DNA of 64,000 nucleotides, taken from assembly GCF_000011645.1 (NCBI RefSeq), contig NC_006270.3:3370501-3434500 (forward strand). Direction: 5' to 3'. Below, in pieces: positions 32,951 to 42,250 of this stretch (the first letter of the stretch is position 1; the number at the start of each line of letters is the position of its first letter). Below the pieces are notes generated by a model, which was not told where the DNA came from, made no database searches, and saw only the letters and a list, made by a program, of their open reading frames with translations. Both the position numbers and the translations under genes were made by a program. This DNA comes from Bacillus licheniformis DSM 13 = ATCC 14580 (GTDB lineage Bacteria > Bacillota > Bacilli > Bacillales > Bacillaceae).

Positions 32951-34432
32951 TCAGCGGGAAGCGGCGCCGAGAATCTGACTTGTATAGCGGCGGTATGCCC
33001 GCTCCCACGCTTCTGTATCTTCCGGTACATACGTTTTTTGAGGAAAGGAAGCCTTGATCGCTTTCCGGGCGCTCTGAATATCCCAAAACATGTCGAGCGC
33101 GACGGCCTGTACGGCAATGTTGCCGATGGCGCTTGCCTCTGACGGTCCAGCCCATACATTTCTGGACAGTACATTCGCCGTGTATTGGCAGAGCAGTTCA
33201 TTTCGAATCCCTCCGCCCGCCATGTGAAGTCCGTCATATTCTTTTCCTGTCAAGGTTTCAATCCGTTCAAAGGTGAACCGGTATTTAAACGCAAGGCTTT
33301 CCAGCACGCAGCGGATGATCTGTCCGGGCGTTTCCGGCACGTGCTGCCCTGCTGCACGGCAGTACTCTCTGATCGCCTCAGGCATATGGACGGGATTGAG
33401 AAACACCGGGTCATCCGGGTCAACCGCCGACCTGAATGCTTCTGACTGTCCGGCAAGTTTGACAAGCTCGGCGCTCGAATAGCTGATCCCATCTTTTTCC
33501 CAATCCGCCTGACAGCGCTGGAACAGCCACAATCCCATAATGTTTTTTAAAAAACGGAATGTGCCGCCGGCACCGCCCTCATTTGTAAAATTCCAATCGA
33601 GCGCCTGTTTTGTCATCAGCGGAGCGTCAAGTTCGGTTCCGATCAGCGACCAGGTGCCGCAAATCAAATATGCAAAGTCATCCGTTTCAGCGGGGATGCC
33701 GACAACTGCAGAAGCCGTGTCATGTTCGCCGACGGCAATCACCGGTACGGCGGGCACAGACAATTCGCCGCACACTGATTGCGACAGCCTCCCCGCTTCG
33801 CTTCCGGGCTTTGCTATATCTTTTGGAAAAATCTTGGCCGGGATCCCCAGAAGGCTGATGAGCTCCCAATCCCAGTCAGACGTTTTCGGGTTGAACAGCT
33901 GGGTTGTCGTCGCATTTGTAAATTCGCTTTTTTTCTCGCCCGTTAAAAAATAGCGCAGCAAATCAGGAATCATTAATAGTGTGTCCGCGTAATCCAACAG
34001 CGGAGAATTCGCTTTTTTCAGCGCCCGGAGCTGAAAGATGGTGTTGAACGGCAAAAGCTGAATACCGGTTCTGGAAAACAGCTCTTCTTTTCCGATTTCA
34101 TTCAACACCTCCGTCATTATTCCGTCCGTGTAAGGGTCGCGGTAATGATAAGGGTTCCCCATCAGCTCTCCGTTCCGATCGAGAAAACCGACGTCAACCG
34201 CCCATGAATCGATTCCGATGCAGCTGATTCGTCCACAGCCGTTTTTCGCCTTTAAAATGCCCTGTTTAATTTCATGATAAAGCCTGAGAATGTCCCAATA
34301 AAGGTGTTTTCCCGCCTGAACGGGCTGATTTGGAAAACGGTGAATTTCCTCCGCTTTGATCAGACCGCCGTCCACATGACCTGCATAAGCTCTGCCGCTC
34401 GACGCACCAAGATCAAAGGCGAGAATCGTCAC
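32951..34432 (-). CDS. rhaB: L-rhamnulokinase
   Basis: 493 residues of the FGGY kinase family. The N-terminal phosphate loop is AFDLGASSGRAYAG, the middle region has IGIDSWAVDVGFLDRNGE, and VIAVGEHDTASAVVGIPAE and GLHMAGGGIRNELLCQYTANVL form the ATP site. It phosphorylates L-rhamnulose to rhamnulose-1-phosphate. The GTG start overlaps the rhaA stop (GTGA), so translation is coupled. Confidence 0.93.
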   Translation of the reverse strand: MTILAFDLGASSGRAYAGHVDGGLIKAEEIHRFPNQPVQAGKHLYWDILRLYHEIKQGILKAKNGCGRISCIGIDSWAVDVGFLDRNGELMGNPYHYRDPYTDGIMTEVLNEIGKEELFSRTGIQLLPFNTIFQLRALKKANSPLLDYADTLLMIPDLLRYFLTGEKKSEFTNATTTQLFNPKTSDWDWELISLLGIPAKIFPKDIAKPGSEAGRLSQSVCGELSVPAVPVIAVGEHDTASAVVGIPAETDDFAYLICGTWSLIGTELDAPLMTKQALDWNFTNEGGAGGTFRFLKNIMGLWLFQRCQADWEKDGISYSSAELVKLAGQSEAFRSAVDPDDPVFLNPVHMPEAIREYCRAAGQHVPETPGQIIRCVLESLAFKYRFTFERIETLTGKEYDGLHMAGGGIRNELLCQYTANVLSRNVWAGPSEASAIGNIAVQAVALDMFWDIQSARKAIKASFPQKTYVPEDTEAWERAYRRYTSQILGAASR

Positions 34433-35652
34433 CAGCTTGCACCGCCTTTCCCGCGTGCCAGGATTTTTTCCGCATATCCGCTTTCCGCATAAGCCTTGAG
34501 CGGATCAGGCGGAACGTTCATTTCCTCCCGCACGGCGCAGAGGAGCGGCTTGACGTCGATTTCAAATGCCTCGCGGATCGCAGCCTCTGCGGCAAGCACG
34601 TCATGATCTTCCTGCGCTTTCTTCACTTCATCGAAGTTGATCAAAAGCGCTTTTGCAAATTGAGTCTGCACATTCATGACCGAGCGCAGCACAGCGGGTA
34701 TTTTCGGTTCAAGATTATGGCATTGATCAAGCATATACGAAATATGTTCGGCCGTCTTCCGGACGTTCGGGTCAGAATCACGGCAGGCGTCCAAAATTTG
34801 AGAAAAAATGAGAAACAGTTCGTACGGGTTGTGAGCGCCCGCGATCAAATCGTCATCAGCGTATTTGCGGCTGTTGAAATGAAAGCCTCCGAGACGTTTT
34901 TCGTCAAGCAAATAAGCGACAATGTGCTCGATGTTCGTCCCCTGGGCATGGTGGCCGGTGTCGACGAGCACCTCAGCCTTCGGGCCGAGCTTTTGCGCCA
35001 AATTGTAAGCCATGCCCCAATCCGCCAGATCGGTATGATAAAAAGCCGGCTCAAAAAATTTGTATTCAATCAAGAGCCGCATATCATCGTCAAGAGCTTC
35101 GTAAACTTCAGCCAGACACTCATACATCCAGTTTTTCCGTTTTCTGATGTCGCCCTGACCGGGATAGTTGGTTCCGTCGGCAAGCCAGAGGCTGATTTCC
35201 TTGGAGCCTGTTTGTTTTGCAATATCGACGCATTCGAGCAATTGCTCAGTCGCTTTTTGGCGAATGGCCGCTTTCACGTTTGTGACGCTGCCGAATTTGT
35301 AGTCATCGTCCTGGAACAAGTTCGGATTCACGGCGCCGATAGCAAGGCCAAGCTGCTCGGCGTGCGCTTTCAGCTTTCCGTAATCATCAACTCGATCCCA
35401 AGGAATATGGATGGCGACGGAAGGACAAATTCCGGTTAATTTGTGAACGACTGATGCATCTTCCATTTTTTCAAACGGATCTCTTGGCACACCCTCTTGC
35501 TGAAACACTTTGAAGCGCGTGCCCGAGTCCCCGTATCCCCATGAAGGCGTCTCGATTTTAAGCGCTTTCAATTTTTCCTTTGCTTCAGAAAGGCTGATTC
35601 CCCTGTCTTTCTGCTGTTCTTCAAATAAAGCGTAGGCCCGGTCATTCATCAT
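34429..35652 (-). CDS. rhaA: L-rhamnose isomerase
   Basis: 407 residues with the TIM-barrel metal sites of the Bacillus/Pseudomonas-type rhamnose isomerase: LLIEYKFFEPAFY (metal-binding Glu), VLVDTGHHAQGTNIEHIVAYLL and GGFHFNSRKYADDDLIAGAHNPYELF. It converts L-rhamnose to L-rhamnulose. The ATG overlaps the upstream gene end by 11 bases, and it is followed directly by rhaB. Confidence 0.93.
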   Translation of the reverse strand: MMNDRAYALFEEQQKDRGISLSEAKEKLKALKIETPSWGYGDSGTRFKVFQQEGVPRDPFEKMEDASVVHKLTGICPSVAIHIPWDRVDDYGKLKAHAEQLGLAIGAVNPNLFQDDDYKFGSVTNVKAAIRQKATEQLLECVDIAKQTGSKEISLWLADGTNYPGQGDIRKRKNWMYECLAEVYEALDDDMRLLIEYKFFEPAFYHTDLADWGMAYNLAQKLGPKAEVLVDTGHHAQGTNIEHIVAYLLDEKRLGGFHFNSRKYADDDLIAGAHNPYELFLIFSQILDACRDSDPNVRKTAEHISYMLDQCHNLEPKIPAVLRSVMNVQTQFAKALLINFDEVKKAQEDHDVLAAEAAIREAFEIDVKPLLCAVREEMNVPPDPLKAYAESGYAEKILARGKGGASW

Positions 35653-36031
35653 GTACGCCCATCCCCCTTGTTTTTAACGGATATGCCATGGTTGACATTA
35701 ACGCAAGTTCCGGCTGGGTCGTGTCCAGCCGGCTGTACTGGACGATCACAGGTACATCGCTTGCGATCTCGATCGCATAAGGAACATTTTCAGGAATGCG
35801 TTCTCCTGATCGGTGCAAAGAACTTGTGCGGATATGCTTCGTTCTCTTGCCATGAACCGTCTCGGAAATGCCTTCGAGCGGCGGACGGTCTTCGAAGTAT
35901 ACGGTGATCGCAAGGTTTGCGTTTTCTTCATGGCAATTTAAAACACAAATGGCTTCATGGCTCGTCAAGCTTCCGGAACTTTCCGGAGGAATAAAACCGT
36001 CCGGTATGATCCAATGGGTCTCGCCCTTCAT
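35642..36031 (-). CDS. ASRT-family (sensory rhodopsin transducer-like) protein in the rhamnose operon
   Basis: 129 residues from the ATG at 36031, with AAGGGGG nine bases upstream. The beta-sandwich pattern matches Anabaena sensory rhodopsin transducer homologs: HWIIPDGFIPPESSG, SHEAICVLNCHEENANLAITVYFED, KRTKHIRTSSLH, IPENVPYAIEIASDVPVIVQYSRLDT and a final ALMSTMAYP. In non-phototrophs the family is found in carbohydrate gene clusters and is thought to bind sugars or small ligands. It sits where B. subtilis has the mutarotase gene rhaM. The TTG at 36085 would add an unrelated leader. Confidence 0.8.
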   Translation of the reverse strand: MKGETHWIIPDGFIPPESSGSLTSHEAICVLNCHEENANLAITVYFEDRPPLEGISETVHGKRTKHIRTSSLHRSGERIPENVPYAIEIASDVPVIVQYSRLDTTQPELALMSTMAYPLKTRGMGVHDE

Positions 36032-36085
36032 CTCCCTTTTCCCCCTTTGTATTCTGAAAGGGCGGCCGAAGCCGCTCCTTATCAA

Positions 36086-38155
36086 TTACCTTGAAAATGC
36101 GGCCGGCACTCCCCCGTCAACCGTCAGCATGCATCCCGTCGTTTTTGCCGTTTTTTCTGAAGCGAAATAAGCGATCGCCTCGGCAATGTCGGCGGGATAA
36201 ATGTTGACGGAAAGAGCCGTACGTTTGCGGTAATGCTCTTCAAGCCGGTCGGGTTCAATCCCGTAGGCGGCGGCTCTTTCTTCGCGCCATTTGGAGTCCC
36301 AGATGGCCGACCCTTGAAGCACCGCATCCGGAAGAACTGAATTCGCACGGATTCCGTACGGTCCGCCTTCAGCCGCGATGCATCTCGCCAAATGAACCTC
36401 AAGCGCTTTTGCAGAGCTGTATGCTGATGCGTTTTTGCCTGCATAAACGGAATTTTTCGAACCGACAAACACCATGCTGCCGCCTGAACCTTGTTTTTTC
36501 ATTTGCTTAAAAGCTTCTCTGGCCACGAGGAAATATCCTGTTCCGAGTACATTCATATTCAGGTTCCATTCTTCGAGCGTCGTTTCATCAAGCGGGCTTG
36601 ATGTCGCAAGGCCCGCATTGTTGACAAGGATGTCAATCCCGCCGTATTTGAGGGCGATTTCCTCGAAGGCCGTCTGAACCTCCTCTTCTTTCGTCACATC
36701 CATGCGGACGGCGTAAGCTCGTTCTGCACCGTATTGATCATTAATCTCGGCCGCTGTTTTTTCTGCGCCTTCAATATTAATGTCAGCGACCACAACATGC
36801 GCGCCTTCTAGAGCAAGGCGGCGGCAGGCCTCGCTGCCGATTCCGCCCGCTCCCCCCGTCACAAATGCGATCTTGCGCGAAAATTCGGCTTCCGGCGGAG
36901 CAAGCGTTAATTTATAAAGCTCAAGCGGCCAATATTCAACATTGTAGGATTCTTCCTCATTGAGAGATACAAAGTTTCCAAGGACTTCCGTTCCCTTCAT
37001 GACGGCAATCGCCCGGCGGTATAAATCTCGGCTGACCTTCGCCATCGCCAGGCTTTTCCCTGCTGTCACCATGCCGATTCCCGGGATCAGCATCACGCGA
37101 GGCGCCGGTTCAAACATCTCGTCTCCTTCGTGCCGGTTTCGTTGAAAATAGGCGGCATACGACTCTTTAAATCCAGCAATCTCGGTTTTGATCCGGTCGA
37201 CCAGCGCTTCTGTGTCCTGTTCAGCGGGATTCCACGGAATATAGGCAGGCACCCGCTTTGTATGAACGAGGTGATCCGGACAAGCGGCGCCGACCTGTGA
37301 AAGCGACGGTGCGCGCCTGCTGTTCGCGAATTCGAGCACATCGTCAGCATCGCACCAGGTGACGAGCATGCGTTTTTCCCCGCTGACAGCGCCGCGGATG
37401 ACCGGCAAGATATCGGCTAAAATCCGTTTCCGCTCCTCCGGTGCAAGCGGCTCGACCATCTGTCCGCCAAACGGCTGATGATCTTCCGAACGGCTTTTAA
37501 TATATGCTTCCGCTTCGCGAATCACGGCAATCGTCTGATCATAGCTTTCTTTCGACGTTTCCCCCCAAGTGACGAGCCCGTGCTTCTCCATTAAAACAAG
37601 CTCTGCATTCGGGTTGTTTTTCACACCTTCTGCTATCATCTTCGATAAAGCAAAGCCCGGTCTGACATAAGGCACCCATACAAATCGGCTGCCGTATATC
37701 TCCTCTGCGATCTCTTTTCCATTATCGCAGCAGCAGATGCTGATGATTGCATCGGGGTGGGTGTGATCGACATGCGGAAACGGCAAAAAAGCATGAAGAA
37801 GCGTTTCGATCGACGGCCGCGGATGCTTTCCGTCCATCATGCAATGGGACAAATATGCCGTCATTTCTTCATCGGTCATGCTGCTCCGTTCCATCAGCGG
37901 ACGAATATCATCCAGCCTCAGTCCGGTAAATTGGCCCGCTGACATCGTCGCCAAGTCCGAGCCGCTGCCTTTCACCCACATCACCTCGATGTCCCTGCCT
38001 CTGAAATCCTTTTCTGTCGTTTTCATCGATGTGTTTCCCCCGCCCCAGTTGCAGACCGAACGGTCAGCGCCGATCAGATTGGAACGGTAGACGAGCTCGG
38101 CAAGACCCGGACGCAGCGATGCAGCCTCAGACTCTGACCATAAATATTTCACCAT
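36086..38155 (-). CDS. rhaEW: Bifunctional rhamnulose-1-phosphate aldolase/lactaldehyde dehydrogenase RhaEW
   Basis: 689 residues from the ATG at 38155, the same length as B. subtilis YuxG. The N-terminal class II aldolase has GGGNTSMKTTEKD, the metal-binding DHTHPDAIISICC and a later LMEKHGLVTWG. The C-terminal short-chain dehydrogenase domain has VTGGAGGIGSEACRRLA, NNAGLATSS and the catalytic YSSAKA. The first part splits rhamnulose-1-phosphate to DHAP and L-lactaldehyde; the second oxidises lactaldehyde to lactate. It is the first gene of the operon, and GGAG precedes the ATG. Confidence 0.94.
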   Translation of the reverse strand: MVKYLWSESEAASLRPGLAELVYRSNLIGADRSVCNWGGGNTSMKTTEKDFRGRDIEVMWVKGSGSDLATMSAGQFTGLRLDDIRPLMERSSMTDEEMTAYLSHCMMDGKHPRPSIETLLHAFLPFPHVDHTHPDAIISICCCDNGKEIAEEIYGSRFVWVPYVRPGFALSKMIAEGVKNNPNAELVLMEKHGLVTWGETSKESYDQTIAVIREAEAYIKSRSEDHQPFGGQMVEPLAPEERKRILADILPVIRGAVSGEKRMLVTWCDADDVLEFANSRRAPSLSQVGAACPDHLVHTKRVPAYIPWNPAEQDTEALVDRIKTEIAGFKESYAAYFQRNRHEGDEMFEPAPRVMLIPGIGMVTAGKSLAMAKVSRDLYRRAIAVMKGTEVLGNFVSLNEEESYNVEYWPLELYKLTLAPPEAEFSRKIAFVTGGAGGIGSEACRRLALEGAHVVVADINIEGAEKTAAEINDQYGAERAYAVRMDVTKEEEVQTAFEEIALKYGGIDILVNNAGLATSSPLDETTLEEWNLNMNVLGTGYFLVAREAFKQMKKQGSGGSMVFVGSKNSVYAGKNASAYSSAKALEVHLARCIAAEGGPYGIRANSVLPDAVLQGSAIWDSKWREERAAAYGIEPDRLEEHYRKRTALSVNIYPADIAEAIAYFASEKTAKTTGCMLTVDGGVPAAFSR

Positions 38156-38164
38156 GCGTATCAC

Positions 38165-38245
38165 TCCGTTTTTGTTTGTTTATTTTTGAATATGTTTGTT
38201 TTAAGAGTAACATATTTTGATTTTCTTTGTAAGCGCTTTTTTCCG
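38165..38245 (-). promoter_or_regulatory. rhaEW upstream region with repeated TGTTTGTTT elements and a cre-like site
   Basis: Two TGTTTGTTT-type direct repeats about 22 bases apart (38172-38205) resemble DeoR-family operators and are candidate RhaR sites. TGTAAGCGCTTTTT at 38229-38242 matches most of the CcpA cre consensus, which fits catabolite repression of rhamnose use. Confidence 0.5.
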
Positions 38246-38516
38246 AAACCATTTTAGGACAGAATCTCTTCAATCAGTCGATAAATAAAAAACGCCAACA
38301 GCAGGCGGCCGTCGGGGTTAAGAATGTAGGAATGTTTAATCTTTGATTTTAAAATAAAATGTCAGGTTTTAAGAAAGCGCTGGCATCTTGTTGCCGGCGC
38401 TTTTTGTGCCGCTGACATACCGTTTGGGGGAACATATTGATGCGCAAAAAACGGTTGAAATTCGTCTTTTGATCTTTTAATATATAAACTCATGTTTTTT
38501 AAAAGGAGGGGTCAGG
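38246..38516. other. Intergenic spacer with one terminator-like hairpin
   Basis: Between the rhaEW promoter and the MFS gene. AAGCGCTGGCA and TTGCCGGCGCTTTTT (about 38374-38405) form a plus-strand terminator, yet no plus-strand gene precedes it. It may end a small untranslated RNA or be a relic of a lost gene. The MFS gene has a strong AGGAGGGG ribosome site at 38505. Confidence 0.5.
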
Positions 38517-39721
38517 ATGAAAAAAACACTGCACGCTCCAGTCAAACTGATCATCGCAATTTTTATGATTTGTACATTTTCCATCGGCTTTACAGAGTAC
38601 GTCGTTATGGGTATATTGACTTCCATTTCAAAGGATCTCTCTGTTCCGATTTCGTCTACCGGCCTATTGGTAACGGCATATGCGGGAAGCGTCTGTCTGA
38701 CGGGGCCGATCGTCACCATATTTTCGGTAAAAATGCCGCGCAAACCGGTATTGATCGGCTTGATGAGTGTGTTTGTACTGTCGAATGCGCTCAGTTTCCT
38801 GGCGCCGAACTTCACCATTTTGTTGGTCTCAAGAATCCTATCCGCATCCATTCATGGTGCATTTTTTGCAACGACAATGGTGTTCGTCAGCGAAATGGCA
38901 CCGCCCGAAAAACGGGCCGCCGCTGCCGCTTCAATGAACGGCGGCTTGACCATCGCCCTGATGCTCGGCGTCCCGTTTGGTTCTTATTTAGGCGATCTTT
39001 TCAACTGGCGGATCGTTTTTCTGATGATCGCATGCCTCGGATTGATCGGCCTCGCCGGCATTTGGCTGACGGTGCCGCACAGAAAACCGAAAGTTGTCCC
39101 TAAATTGATCCATGAATGGGATGTGTTTAAAAATAAACAAGTCCTTTTTTCTTTTGCTATCACGATCTTTGGCTATTCGGGCGTATTCATCGCCTACACG
39201 TTTATTGAACCGATGCTGCGGCATTCTGCCGGTTTCGACAGTCTCGGCATTACAGCCGCCCTTTTCGCCTACGGGTTTGGCGGGGTCGTCGGCAATTTCT
39301 ACGCCGGAAAGGTGCCGTTTCACCTGTTAACCCGCTCCATGATCGGGGTGATGATCGCGCTCATGGCGATCCTTGCGGCCTTTCCTTTTGTCAGCGGACA
39401 TCCTGCCGGCGCCATCATCGTGACGTTTTTATTCGGAGCCGGCGCGTTCGCGTTCGGAACGGTGCCCCTTTTGCAAACAAAGGTCGTGGCTGCGTCTGAA
39501 CACGGAACAACGATCGCCACCTCCGTCAGCATCGCTGCATTTAACTTGGCCAACGCGCTCGGGGCTTGGATCGGCGGACTCATTCTTAATGCATCAGAGT
39601 CTACACATACCTTGCCACAGGCGGTGCGCTTATGACCATGTGCGGGCTGACGCTTACGATGTTCGCCTATATGTCTGAGAAAAGACAAGTGAAAGAAGAC
39701 ATGTGGGGAACGGACCTGTAA
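38517..39721 (+). pseudogene. MFS efflux transporter (AraJ/YdhP-like DHA1) with a C-terminal frameshift
   Basis: The first frame encodes 11 helices of a DHA1 drug or sugar exporter (IGFTEYVVMGILTSISKDL, ILSASIHGAFFATTMVFVSEM, AAAASMNGGLTIALMLGVPFG). Near 39597 the family sequence moves to another frame (YLATGGALMTMCGLTLTMFAYMSEKRQ) that ends at 39721. The first frame instead runs into a stop at 39635. Joined, the protein has normal length, so the last helix is lost by one indel. The product could be partly functional, or the indel could be a sequence error. Confidence 0.85.
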
Positions 39722-39723
39722 TC

Positions 39724-39764
39724 AAAAAGCTGCCCGGCTTAAGACCTGGCAGCTTTTTTGTTTG
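39724..39764. terminator. Bidirectional terminator between the MFS gene and yvmA
   Basis: AAAAAGCTGCC and GGCAGCTTTTTTG pair around a CCGGCTTAAGACCT loop. It overlaps the last codons of yvmA. Confidence 0.85.
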
Positions 39765-40965
39765 GTTCTTGCAGCGTCTTTGTGTGAGCTGCTTTCCGCA
39801 TGACCGCGGTCATCAAAAGGGCGGCTGCGGCATAAACGATACCGAAACAGCCGAAAACGAAAACAGAAGATGACATCCCCAATAACATGCCTGATATAAC
39901 AGGACCGCAGGCCATTCCCGTATACCTGATAAAATTAAACATGCCCATCGCACTGCCGCGGTTCTCCTCAAATTCATTCGCCATCATCGTAGAGAAGAGC
40001 GGCGGAATCAGCCCCATCGTAACGCCGAAAAGAACCAGAGCCGCCGACATGGCGAAAAGCGAAAACAAATGGGAAAAGGCAAAACAGACGACGCTCCCTG
40101 CGGCGGTCAGATTGCCGATCAAAAACAGGCGTCTGAGCGATAATCTCTTTTGTATCCACTTAAACAGCACGCTGCCGGCAATCGTGCTGACCGCTATCGG
40201 CAAATACAGCAAGCCGACGATCTGCAGATCAAGGTGATAGTGATCGGTCAGCAAAATCGGCAAATACACGATCATTGAAAAATAAATAAAGAAAATAAGG
40301 TAGCTTAATATTAAAACGGCATTGCCCGCCCTGTTTTTGAATATGTCCTTATAATGCGACAGCAGGCTGCCCGCGCTGAGATTGGTCTTTTTCTCCGAAT
40401 GGCTGCGCGGAAAGCAAAACAAATTGCCGAAAAGCAAAAGAACAGACAATACTGTCAAAAACCAAAAAATACCCGGATAATTATAGCGCTCCCCGATAAA
40501 ACCGCCGAGAATAGGCGCCGCTGCCGGTGCAAGGGAAAGCAGCATTTGATAAGTTCCCATCGCACTGCCCCGCTTCGTTCCCTTAAACAGAGATCCGATT
40601 GTGGTTGCCGCAATTAATGGAAGCGCAGCAGTCCCCAAAGCCTGCAGCACCCTGAAAAAAAGAAACAGGCCAAAGTCCCGGGAGGCTGCGCAGCCGATTG
40701 TGGCGATGACCGTTACGATCATGCTCGCCATCATTACAAATCTCGCTCCTTTAAAATCAACAATCGAGCCGACAATGATCTGCATCGCAGCTGTAATGAA
40801 GATGAACAGCGAGACGGACAGGTTTACCATCGAAACAGAAACGTGAAACGAGTCTCTGATTAAAGGAATGATAGGTGAATAAATATTTTGATTCAACGAT
40901 GCGAAAAAAGCGCTGATACACACAAAATACATAATGAAAGAAGCATTTGATTTCATTGGTCTCAT
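39739..40965 (-). CDS. yvmA: MFS transporter YvmA of the pulcherriminic acid locus
   Basis: About 408 residues with twelve helices, starting NASFIMYFVCISAFFASLNQNIYSPIIPLIRDSF and containing the Bcr/CflA-type GALGTAALPLIAATTIGSLF region. It lies beside yvmC-cypX as in B. subtilis and is thought to export or handle pulcherriminic acid. The start is uncertain: the ATG at 40965 follows AGGCGG, and 41004 is the longest frame. A palindrome shared with the yvmC and yvmB promoters lies upstream (41018-41031). Confidence 0.88.
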   Translation of the reverse strand: MRPMKSNASFIMYFVCISAFFASLNQNIYSPIIPLIRDSFHVSVSMVNLSVSLFIFITAAMQIIVGSIVDFKGARFVMMASMIVTVIATIGCAASRDFGLFLFFRVLQALGTAALPLIAATTIGSLFKGTKRGSAMGTYQMLLSLAPAAAPILGGFIGERYNYPGIFWFLTVLSVLLLFGNLFCFPRSHSEKKTNLSAGSLLSHYKDIFKNRAGNAVLILSYLIFFIYFSMIVYLPILLTDHYHLDLQIVGLLYLPIAVSTIAGSVLFKWIQKRLSLRRLFLIGNLTAAGSVVCFAFSHLFSLFAMSAALVLFGVTMGLIPPLFSTMMANEFEENRGSAMGMFNFIRYTGMACGPVISGMLLGMSSSVFVFGCFGIVYAAAALLMTAVMRKAAHTKTLQEPNKKAARS

Positions 40966-41017
40966 TTCAAACCGCCTGCCTTGTTTTTGTTTATTCGTTA
41001 ACAATTTACCTAATATC

Positions 41018-41031
41018 GTTTACTGGTTAAC
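41018..41031 (-). promoter_or_regulatory. YvmB/PchR-type operator upstream of yvmA
   Basis: GTTTACTGGTTAAC, a near-perfect 14-bp palindrome identical in pattern to the sites at 41273, 44433 and 44456. A second, weaker copy (GTTAACAATTTACC) lies at 40997. MarR-family YvmB is the expected binder. Confidence 0.75.
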
Positions 41032-41236
41032 AATATTAATTGTAGATGACCCCTTTATCATTGTCAACGAACATTTCTTATTGAGATTTGAAGTTTTTTA
41101 CATATTTTTTACTTATCGAGTTCCTTGACTCAAAAAACGCCTTAAATAAAGGTTTTTATCCTTTCCATTCTGATTACAATTCCTCAGATTCACAAAAAAA
41201 GTTACGAATATTTTCATATTTTGAATTTGAATTGTG

Positions 41237-41286
41237 TTGACAGTTGGAAAAGATAGGGATAAAATGACTATTGTTTACTAGTAAAC
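41237..41286 (+). promoter_or_regulatory. yvmC-cypX promoter with PchR-type operator at the transcription start
   Basis: TTGACA (41237-41242), a 17-base spacer and TAAAAT (41260-41265) make a near-consensus vegetative promoter. The perfect palindrome GTTTACTAGTAAAC (41273-41286) covers the predicted start of transcription, an ideal position for repression. The transcript would have a leader of about 230 bases before yvmC. Confidence 0.8.
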
Positions 41287-41500
41287 TTTTATGCTGTAAC
41301 TTGCCTGATTTTGAGTACAAACCCTTGCCCTGCTTTAACAATTGAACAAATGCCACACCTCTTCATCATGACCCGCATCATCGCTGTATTCTTCTCGATT
41401 CATCACGAAGTGAGACCAGCCTATTCCCAGCTCGATAAGCCGCACGTATCCATCATTGATTGCAAATGAAGTCACTCTATGTCCGTTAAGGAGGAAATCA
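41287..41500 (+). other. Long 5' leader of yvmC
   Basis: About 230 untranslated bases run from the predicted start to the yvmC ATG. No conserved riboswitch was recognised, and no strong terminator hairpin was seen in it. AAGGAGGAAATCA gives yvmC a very strong ribosome site. Confidence 0.5.
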
Positions 41501-42250
41501 ATGACAGAGCTTATAATGGAGAGCAAACACCAGCTATTCAAAACCGAAACTCTTACCCAAAACTGCAATGAAATATTAAAACGCAGACGCCATGTTCTCG
41601 TCGGCATCAGCCCGTTTAACAGCCGATTTTCCGAAGATTATATTCATCGGCTTATCGCCTGGGCCGTCCGTGAGTTTCAGAGTGTATCCGTGCTTTTGGC
41701 GGGAAAGGAAGCTGCCAACCTTCTCGAAGCGCTCGGCACCCCACATGGGAAGGCCGAACGGAAAGTCAGGAAAGAAGTCTCGCGGAACCGGAGATTCGCT
41801 GAAAAGGCGTTGGAAGCGCATGGCGGAAATCCCGAGGACATCCATACATTTTCCGATTTCGCGAACCAGACCGCATACCGGAATTTGCGGATGGAAGTCG
41901 AAGCTGCCTTTTTCGACCAGACGCATTTTCGCAATGCCTGCCTGGAGATGTCGCATGCGGCTATCCTCGGACGGGCCCGGGGCACTCGGATGGATGTCGT
42001 GGAAGTCAGCGCAGACATGCTGGAGCTGGCTGTTGAATACGTCATCGCTGAACTTCCGTTTTTCATCGCCGCCCCTGATATTTTAGGCGTCGAAGAGACG
42101 CTTCTTGCTTATCACCGGCCATGGAAGCTCGGCGAACAGATCTCCCGTAATGAATTTGCCGTCAAAATGCGGCCGAATCAAGGATATCTCATGGTTTCCG
42201 AAGCGGACGAAAGGGTGGAATCTAAAAGCATGCAGGAGGAACGAGTATGA
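41501..42250 (+). CDS. yvmC: Cyclo(L-leucyl-L-leucyl) synthase YvmC (cyclodipeptide synthase)
   Basis: 249 residues, the length of the known B. licheniformis YvmC. The catalytic Ser lies in [21 protein letters not shown], and the later CDPS landmarks are [25 protein letters not shown] and [20 protein letters not shown]. It uses two leucyl-tRNAs to make cyclo-Leu-Leu, the precursor of pulcherriminic acid. The ATG at 41501 follows AAGGAGG. Its end overlaps the cypX start by four bases. Confidence 0.95.
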
